This document shows positions 58,742 to 64,000 of a stretch of DNA of 64,000 nucleotides, one piece after another. The position numbers and the translations under genes are program-made. The notes below the pieces were generated by a model. It was given only the letters and a program-made list of their open reading frames with translations. It was not told where the DNA came from and made no database searches. Source of the DNA: Luteolibacter sp. Y139 (GTDB taxonomy: Bacteria > Verrucomicrobiota > Verrucomicrobiia > Verrucomicrobiales > Akkermansiaceae); assembly GCF_038066715.1 (NCBI RefSeq), contig NZ_JBBUKT010000005.1, positions 372,001-436,000 on the forward strand, in the 5' to 3' direction. Numbering within the stretch: position 1 is the first letter of the stretch; every line of letters starts with the position of its first letter.

Positions 58742-60008
58742 ATTCCCGCACTCGCTCGACGTTTGCGCCGAGGGCCTGGAGCTTTTCGTCGATGTGCTCG
58801 TAGCCGCGGTCGATGTGATAGAGGCGGCGGATCTCGGTGGAACCTTTCGCTGTTAGGGCGGCGAGGACGAGGGCGGCGGAGGCGCGGAGGTCGCTGGCCA
58901 TGACGGGGGCGGCGCTGAGTTGCTCGACGCCCTTGATGACGGCCTTGCCATCTGCGACTTGGATATCGGCGCCCATGCGCTTCAGCTCGGCGCAGTGCAT
59001 GAAGCGCTGCGGGAAGATGGTGTCGACGACGATGCTGGTGCCGGGTGTGGTGGCGAAGAGCGCGGTCATCTGCGCCTGCATGTCGGTGGGGTAACCGGGG
59101 TAAGGCTCGGTGACGATTTCCGCGGGCATCGGATTGTCGCCGCGGAGCACGGTGCAGGCGTCGCCGACGTCATTGAAGTGAACCTGGTGGCCTGCCTTGC
59201 GGAGCGTGGCGGTGATGGCGGTGAGGTGCTCGTGGCGGATGCGGCGCAGGGTGACGCCTTCGCCGGCGAGGGCGGCGGCGGCCATGAAGGTGCCGGCTTC
59301 GATGCGGTCCGGGATGACGTTGTGAACGCAGCCCTTCAGCTTCGACACGCCTTCGATCGTGATGACCGGGGTGCCCGCGCCGCGGATCTTGGCGCCCATG
59401 GCGTTGAGGAAATCGGCGAGGTCGACGACCTCGGGTTCGCAGGCGGCGGAGGTGATGGTGGTGATGCCTTCCGCGAGGGTGGCGGCCATCATCACGTTGT
59501 CGGTGCCGAGCACGGTCGGTCCCATCGGGCCGCAGAGGTCGATGGTCGCGCCCTTGAGGCCATCGGGGGCGGAGAGGACGACGTTGCCGCCTTCGATTTC
59601 CGCCTTCGCGCCGAGAGCTTCGAGGCCGCGGACGTGCAGGTCGACCGGGCGGTCGCCGATGACGCAGCCGCCGGGCAGGGCGACGACGCAGCGGCGCTTC
59701 CGCGCGAGGAGCGGACCCATCACGCAGACGGAGGCGCGCATGCGGCGCACGATCTCGTAGTCGGCGGTGTCGGAAATATCGGCGGCGGTGACGCGCACGG
59801 TGCCGGAGAAGCGCTCCACGTCCGCACCGAGGGCGGTGAGGATCTGCACCATGTAATTCGTGTCCGAGACATCGGGCACGCGGCGGATCACGCAGTCCTC
59901 ATCGGTCAGCAGGGTGGCGGCGAGAATCGGGAGCGAGGCGTTTTTCGATCCGGAAATCGTGATGGCCCCGTGGATCGGGGTGCCGCCGTGAACGATGAGC
60001 TTGTCCAT
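58740..60008 (-). CDS. murA: UDP-N-acetylglucosamine 1-carboxyvinyltransferase
   Basis: 422 residues. First committed step of peptidoglycan synthesis: enolpyruvyl transfer from PEP. SGSKNASLPILAATLL (Lys22-Asn23), the catalytic Cys115 in ALPGGCVIGDRPVDLH (same number as in Escherichia coli; fosfomycin target), GTGTPVITIEG region, and the C-terminal GSTEIRRLYHIDRGYEHIDEKL. Cytosolic. Its stop codon is formed at the edge of a palindromic repeat. Upstream (60009-60099) holds only a short gap before prmC. Confidence 0.96.
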   Translation of the reverse strand: MDKLIVHGGTPIHGAITISGSKNASLPILAATLLTDEDCVIRRVPDVSDTNYMVQILTALGADVERFSGTVRVTAADISDTADYEIVRRMRASVCVMGPLLARKRRCVVALPGGCVIGDRPVDLHVRGLEALGAKAEIEGGNVVLSAPDGLKGATIDLCGPMGPTVLGTDNVMMAATLAEGITTITSAACEPEVVDLADFLNAMGAKIRGAGTPVITIEGVSKLKGCVHNVIPDRIEAGTFMAAAALAGEGVTLRRIRHEHLTAITATLRKAGHQVHFNDVGDACTVLRGDNPMPAEIVTEPYPGYPTDMQAQMTALFATTPGTSIVVDTIFPQRFMHCAELKRMGADIQVADGKAVIKGVEQLSAAPVMASDLRASAALVLAALTAKGSTEIRRLYHIDRGYEHIDEKLQALGANVERVRE

Positions 60009-60099
60009 TGATGAAGTTTGCTAGTTTGCAGCATTGCCCTACGGGCTACGCATATTTGCCGCTTTGCGGATGAGAGGGTCGCTATCGCTCCTGCCGCGT

Positions 60100-60954
60100 T
60101 CAGTTTTCAGGAGCTGAAAATCGCGCGACCGGGAAGCGGGGGATGCCGGAAAGGTCCTTGAGAGTCAAGACGTCGGTCAGAGATGCCGCACGGAGAAGGG
60201 ATTCGACTTCGGTGGATTGGTGGGTGCCGATTTCGAGGGCGAGCCAGCCGCCGGGATTGAGGCGTTTTGCAGCTTCGGGGATGAAGCGGCGAATGAGGTC
60301 CAGCCCGTCTTGGCCGCTAAAGAGGGCGAGGTCGGGATCGTAGGCGAGTTCCTTGGCCAAGGTGGGGCGGTCGGTTTCCGGGACGTAGGGGAGATTGGCG
60401 ACGATGAGGTCGAAGGTCTGGCTGCCGAGGGCGGAGAAGAGGTCGCTTTCGGCGAAGGTGACGTTGGTGATTTCCAGTTCGGCGGCGTTTTCGCGGGCGA
60501 GGGAAAGGGCGTCGGGTGAGACGTCGGCGAGCGTTGCGTGGGAGTTCGGGAAATCCCCGGCGAGGGTGAGGCCGAGGACGCCGGTGCCGCAGCCCATGTC
60601 AAGGATGCGCGGGCTGTCGGGGAGCTTGGCGTTTTTGATGAGCCACTCGGCGAGTTCCTCGGTCTCGGGGCGGGGGATGAGGGCGCGGGCGTCGGTTTTA
60701 AAATCGCGGCGGTGGAAGGTGACGTAGCCGATCAAGTGCTGGATGGGGACGCCTTCGCCGCGCTTTTTCAGGAGTTCGCGGAGCGGGGCGAGATCGGTTT
60801 CTTCCAGCGGCTGATCAAAGCGCAGGTAGAGGTCCATGCGCGTGCAGGAAAGCTGGTGGGAGATCAGCATCTGCATGTTCCTGCGCGCGTCCTCGATGCC
60901 CTTTTTCGTGAGATAGGCGGTGCCCTTGTCGAGGGTCTCGAGGACGGTGGTCAT
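60100..60954 (-). CDS. prmC: Peptide chain release factor N5-glutamine methyltransferase
   Basis: 284 residues from the ATG at 60954 (MTTVLETLDKGTAYLTKKGI). Methylates the Gln of the GGQ motif in release factors. N-terminal helical domain, then FHRRDFKTDARALIPRPETEELAEW, SAM motif ILDMGCGTGVLGLTLA, and the active-site tetrapeptide as NLPY (IVANLPYVPETD) where most enzymes have NPPY. The prfA gene, often adjacent, is not in the window. Confidence 0.92.
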   Translation of the reverse strand: MTTVLETLDKGTAYLTKKGIEDARRNMQMLISHQLSCTRMDLYLRFDQPLEETDLAPLRELLKKRGEGVPIQHLIGYVTFHRRDFKTDARALIPRPETEELAEWLIKNAKLPDSPRILDMGCGTGVLGLTLAGDFPNSHATLADVSPDALSLARENAAELEITNVTFAESDLFSALGSQTFDLIVANLPYVPETDRPTLAKELAYDPDLALFSGQDGLDLIRRFIPEAAKRLNPGGWLALEIGTHQSTEVESLLRAASLTDVLTLKDLSGIPRFPVARFSAPEN

Positions 60955-61100
60955 GCGCGGGGGTAGACAGAAGACCTGCAGGCACAAGACGCAAGACTTG
61001 AGCGATGAAAGATCGGTGAATCGGGCGGGGCGGGAAGTGGATCGCCTGAGTGGAGCTCGGAAGATGCGCTATGGTGCCGGAATGGTGTTGGAGCGGCCCC

Positions 61101-61553
61101 CTATGATCCGAACTCGACGGCGGCTTGGTCGAGTTCCAGTTGGTAGTGCGGATTGGCCGCGATGAGCTTGGCGGTGGCGGGGAAGGCGGGATTGCCGGAT
61201 TCTTTGCCGAGGTGTCCGCCAACGGCATAGATCACCGCGGGGTGTTCCTTGGCCAGAGCGGTGGCGAAGGCTTCGTCGCCGAGACGGGCGCGGAGAGCGA
61301 CCATGTTGAGGGCGATGGTTTCGAGGTCTTCACCGCCGAGCATCTTGACGCGCGAGCGGGAGTAGGCGGCGAAGAAGATGTGGTGGATCTCCGCAGCATC
61401 CGGGATGCCGTCGCCATGCATGTAAGTCTGGCCGTGGAGGCTCGGGTGGTCCTCGACTTCAGGAAAAGGTGTGGGCAGGGAGGAGTTGGAAGAGGACGCG
61501 CAGCTTGTGATGAACGCGGCCGCCAGGATGAGCGCTGTGATGCGGCTCTTCAT
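61101..61553 (-). CDS. Lipoprotein of unknown function
   Basis: 150 residues. MKSRITALILAAAFITSCASSS is a lipoprotein signal (ITSC). The mature part (HGQTYMHGDGIPDAAEIHHIFFAAYSRSRVKMLG; LIAANPHYQLELDQAAVEFG) is helical with no known motif. Translationally coupled to the M20 peptidase gene upstream (ATGA overlap at 61550-61553). The 60955-61100 gap to prmC holds nothing recognisable. Confidence 0.75.
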   Translation of the reverse strand: MKSRITALILAAAFITSCASSSNSSLPTPFPEVEDHPSLHGQTYMHGDGIPDAAEIHHIFFAAYSRSRVKMLGGEDLETIALNMVALRARLGDEAFATALAKEHPAVIYAVGGHLGKESGNPAFPATAKLIAANPHYQLELDQAAVEFGS

Positions 61554-62722
61554 GCCAGCGATTTCACGAAGTCCGTGAAGAACGCAGCGCCTTCCTCAAG
61601 AGCGGCGATGTCGATGAACTCGTCGCAGGTGTGTGCCTGGTCAATGGAGCCGGGGCCCATGCAGACGGAGGCGAGGCCGACTTCGGCCAGGTGGGCGGCA
61701 TCGGAGAACCATGGCGCGCCGACTGGTTTGGAGGCGGCTCGTGCTTTCTGAATGCGGGCGATCCATGGATGCCCGGCGGGAGTTTCCATGGGGTGGTTTT
61801 CCTTCGGCTTCACGATCTCCAGCGGGAGGGCGAGACGGGCGATGGTCTTTTCGAGCAATGCGAGCGCGCCGCCGGCATCGCGCAGGGCGGGCGTGATGCG
61901 GATGTCGATCTCGGCTTCGGCGAGGTCGGGCACGATGTTCGGGCGCGAGCCGGCGCGGAGGACTCCGACATTGATGGTTGAGCGGCCGAGGACGGGGTGG
62001 GTGTAGGTGGCGAGCTCGGCGGAGAGTTCGCGCTCAAGGATGTCGAGGGCGCGGGCGAGTTTCATGGCGGCATTGTCGCCGCGCTCGGGTTGGGAGGAAT
62101 GGGCGGCCTTGCCGGTGGCTTTTAGCGTGGCCCAGAGCGAGCCCTTCGTGGTGTGAACGATATCGAGCGACGTTGGCTCGCCGACGATGGCGAAGGAGTA
62201 GTCGTGCGCGTGGTGCTTTGCGAAATCCTTGGAGCCCCATTGGCCGGATTCCTCGCCCATGAAGGCGACGAAATCGACGGCGACGGGCAGCTTGCCGAGG
62301 ATGGAGAGATTTTCCTTCAGGCCCCAGAGCATGGCGGCCATCGGGCCCTTGGTGTCGGAGGTGCCGCGGCCCCACATCCGGCCGTCACGGATTTCGCCGC
62401 CGAAGGGGTCGATGGTCATGGCACCGACGCCGACGGTGTCGAGGTGCGGGCCGAGGAGGATGCGCGGCCGGCCATCGCGCGGAGCGAAGCGGGCGATCAA
62501 GTTCGGGCGGCCGGGCTTGATTTCCTCCAGCGCGACATCCGCGCCGAGATCGGTGAGCCAGGCCTTGAGGAAATCGGCCAAGGCGGCTTCGCCGGTATTG
62601 GCGTTGTCGGTGCCGGGCGGATTGTCCGGATTGACCGAGGGAATGCGGACGAGCTGCTGGAGAAGTTCGACGGGGCCGGTCACGGGGGGATTGGAGGGCA
62701 ACGGGCGGCGGACGTCCAACAT
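61550..62722 (-). CDS. M20-family metallopeptidase/deacylase (ArgE/DapE/CPG2-like)
   Basis: 390 residues from the ATG at 62722 (MLDVRRPLPSNPPVTGPVELLQQL); a longer in-frame extension would overlap the valS promoter. Two-zinc hydrolase: LLGPHLDTVGVG (His-Asp), GRGTSDTKGPMAAML (bridging Asp), FMGEESGQWGS (catalytic Glu pair), VGEPTSLD, and the last metal ligand His in SIDQAHTCDEFI. A dimerisation domain lies between (KAAHSSQPERGDNAA). It may act on an acylated amino acid such as acetylornithine or succinyl-diaminopimelate; the choice cannot be made from sequence. Confidence 0.9.
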   Translation of the reverse strand: MLDVRRPLPSNPPVTGPVELLQQLVRIPSVNPDNPPGTDNANTGEAALADFLKAWLTDLGADVALEEIKPGRPNLIARFAPRDGRPRILLGPHLDTVGVGAMTIDPFGGEIRDGRMWGRGTSDTKGPMAAMLWGLKENLSILGKLPVAVDFVAFMGEESGQWGSKDFAKHHAHDYSFAIVGEPTSLDIVHTTKGSLWATLKATGKAAHSSQPERGDNAAMKLARALDILERELSAELATYTHPVLGRSTINVGVLRAGSRPNIVPDLAEAEIDIRITPALRDAGGALALLEKTIARLALPLEIVKPKENHPMETPAGHPWIARIQKARAASKPVGAPWFSDAAHLAEVGLASVCMGPGSIDQAHTCDEFIDIAALEEGAAFFTDFVKSLA

Positions 62723-62895
62723 GGAACGTGGGGAGGCCGGGGAATCAGCCTTGGGCGATGTTTTTCGCGCTCGCGGGGCTGCGGGCCAGGTCATTTGGGC
62801 AAAGTAGCCGGTTTTCGGTCCACGTTCGACCCGGGAGCGGTTCCTTCGCCCCACCCCTTTACAAATACCGGCCCCTCTGGCATGGGTCCGCGCTC

Positions 62896-64000
62896 ATGTC
62901 CGAATTGCCGAAAGCCTATGAACCCCAAGAGGTGGAAGCCAAGTGGTACGCCGCTTGGCTCGAAGGGAAGTGCTTTGAAGCCGATCCGACCTCGGAAAAA
63001 GAGGCGTACTCGATCGTCATCCCGCCTCCGAATGTCACCGGCATCCTGCATCTCGGCCACGTCCTGAATAACACCATCCAGGACATCCTCGCCCGCCGCG
63101 CCCGCCAGAAGGGGAAGGAAGTGCTGTGGCTGCCCGGCACCGACCACGCCGGCATTGCGACGCAGGCGAAGGTGGAGCGCGAGCTGCGTGAGAAGGAAGG
63201 CAAGACGCGCCGCGATCTGGGGCGCGATGAGTTCCTCAAGCGCGTGTGGGATTTCAAGGAGAAGCACGGCAACATCATCATCAGCCAGCTCAAGCGCCTC
63301 GGCTGCTCCTGCGATTGGAGCCGCGAGCGCTTCACCATGGATGAGTCCTACACGAAGTGGGTGAGCCATGTGTTCGTGGAGCTGTTCAAGGAAGGCCTGA
63401 TCTATCGCGGCAAGCGCATCGTGAACTGGTGCCCGGTGTCCCTCACCGCGCTGTCCGATGAAGAGGTGATCATGAAGGAGCAGAACTCGAAGCTCTTCTT
63501 CATGAAGTATGAGCTCACGGATGCTCCCGGCGAGTTCCTCGAAATTTCCACCACGCGTCCGGAGACTCTCATGGGCGACGTGGCCGTGGCGGTGAACCCG
63601 AAGGACCCGCGCTTCGCGAAGTATGTGGGCCGCACGGTGAACCGTCCATTCCCGCACGCCGCGATCCCGGTGATCGCGGACGATCACGTGGACATCGAGT
63701 TCGGCACCGGCGCGCTGAAGATCACGCCGGCGCACGACAAGGCCGACTTCGAAATCGGCATCCGCCACAATCTTGAGATCATCGACGTGCTCACACCGGA
63801 TGGTCATGTGAATTGCCCGGAGGTGCCGGAGATCCACGGACTCGAGCGTTTCGCGGGCCGCCGGAAGGCCGCCGCGAAGCTGGAGGAGATGGGCCTGCTC
63901 ATCAAGGTGGAGGAGTACAAGAACAACGTGGGCTACTCCGAGCGCGCCGACGTGCCGATCGAGCCGCGCATTTCGATGCAGTGGTTCCTCAAGTATCCCT
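62896..64000 (+). CDS. valS: Valyl-tRNA synthetase (3' end outside window)
   Basis: ATG at 62896; 368 codons are open to the window edge. Class I synthetase start: MSELPKAYEPQEVEAKWYAAWLEG, IVIPPPNVTGILHLGHVLNNTIQD (HIGH motif as HLGH), WLPGTDHAGIATQAKVER, and the early editing domain with STTRPETLMGDVAVAVNP and PAHDKADFEIG. The KMSKS loop and anticodon domain lie beyond the edge. Divergent from the M20 peptidase gene. Confidence 0.96.
   Translation, partial: MSELPKAYEPQEVEAKWYAAWLEGKCFEADPTSEKEAYSIVIPPPNVTGILHLGHVLNNTIQDILARRARQKGKEVLWLPGTDHAGIATQAKVERELREKEGKTRRDLGRDEFLKRVWDFKEKHGNIIISQLKRLGCSCDWSRERFTMDESYTKWVSHVFVELFKEGLIYRGKRIVNWCPVSLTALSDEEVIMKEQNSKLFFMKYELTDAPGEFLEISTTRPETLMGDVAVAVNPKDPRFAKYVGRTVNRPFPHAAIPVIADDHVDIEFGTGALKITPAHDKADFEIGIRHNLEIIDVLTPDGHVNCPEVPEIHGLERFAGRRKAAAKLEEMGLLIKVEEYKNNVGYSERADVPIEPRISMQWFLKYP

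Overview
The window is G+C-rich bacterial DNA, dense with genes on both strands, and most likely comes from a member of the Verrucomicrobiota related to Luteolibacter/Verrucomicrobiaceae. The evidence is two tandem members of a protein family I know as restricted to Planctomycetes and Verrucomicrobia (23627-24549), a ResB/CcsA cytochrome c system, many secreted proteins of unknown function, and several families of short palindromic intergenic repeats. The lineage is inferred from gene content, not from an rRNA gene.

Layout. 1-4050: a truncated membrane protein, a secreted SGNH/GDSL hydrolase and a small anchored protein. 4434-8418: a compact four-gene operon (AraC-type regulator, alpha/beta hydrolase, SDR oxidoreductase, cyclophilin-like lipoprotein) between two perfect 60-bp copies of the 3' part of tRNA-Pro(CGG); this looks like a small integrated island without an integrase. 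8878-15177: a 2099-residue secreted YD/Rhs-like protein with foreign-looking inserts, one of them an HELAH metallopeptidase-type motif. 15268-23584: housekeeping genes (ndk, a YtqB/MnmM-like methyltransferase, psd, ResB-CcsA, panE, purine nucleoside phosphorylase). 23627-32256: two family paralogs, a Fic protein, a tandem pair of class A penicillin-binding proteins, and a tandem pair of trypsin/PDZ proteins. In each of the last two pairs one member keeps its catalytic residues and the other has lost them.

32291-33020: an IS200/IS605-type Y1 transposase flanked by inverted copies of a ~90-bp hairpin repeat that also occurs elsewhere in the window, like a REP/RAYT locus. 33076-41661: coproheme decarboxylase, ferredoxin, a DUF721/DciA protein, a HAD-Nudix fusion, folB, a zinc-ribbon/HEAT-like protein, a 45-residue membrane protein and rsmB. 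41662-43760: a lower-G+C accessory patch with a membrane protein and a PD-(D/E)XK nuclease-like protein. 43853-64000: ugd, a TSUP transporter, a glutaredoxin-like/HxlR/MOSC group, a very large secreted helical-repeat protein, thrS, infC (apparently starting with AUC), HAD and esterase genes, a Gfo/Idh/MocA oxidoreductase, murA, prmC, an M20 peptidase and the start of valS.

Across the window three things recur outside ordinary genes: a 53-bp double palindrome (4 copies), the ~90-bp terminator-like hairpin repeat (5 copies), and the heptamer YTGTTAG, which appears on both strands and in several reading frames, often by using the rare Leu codons TTA and CTA.
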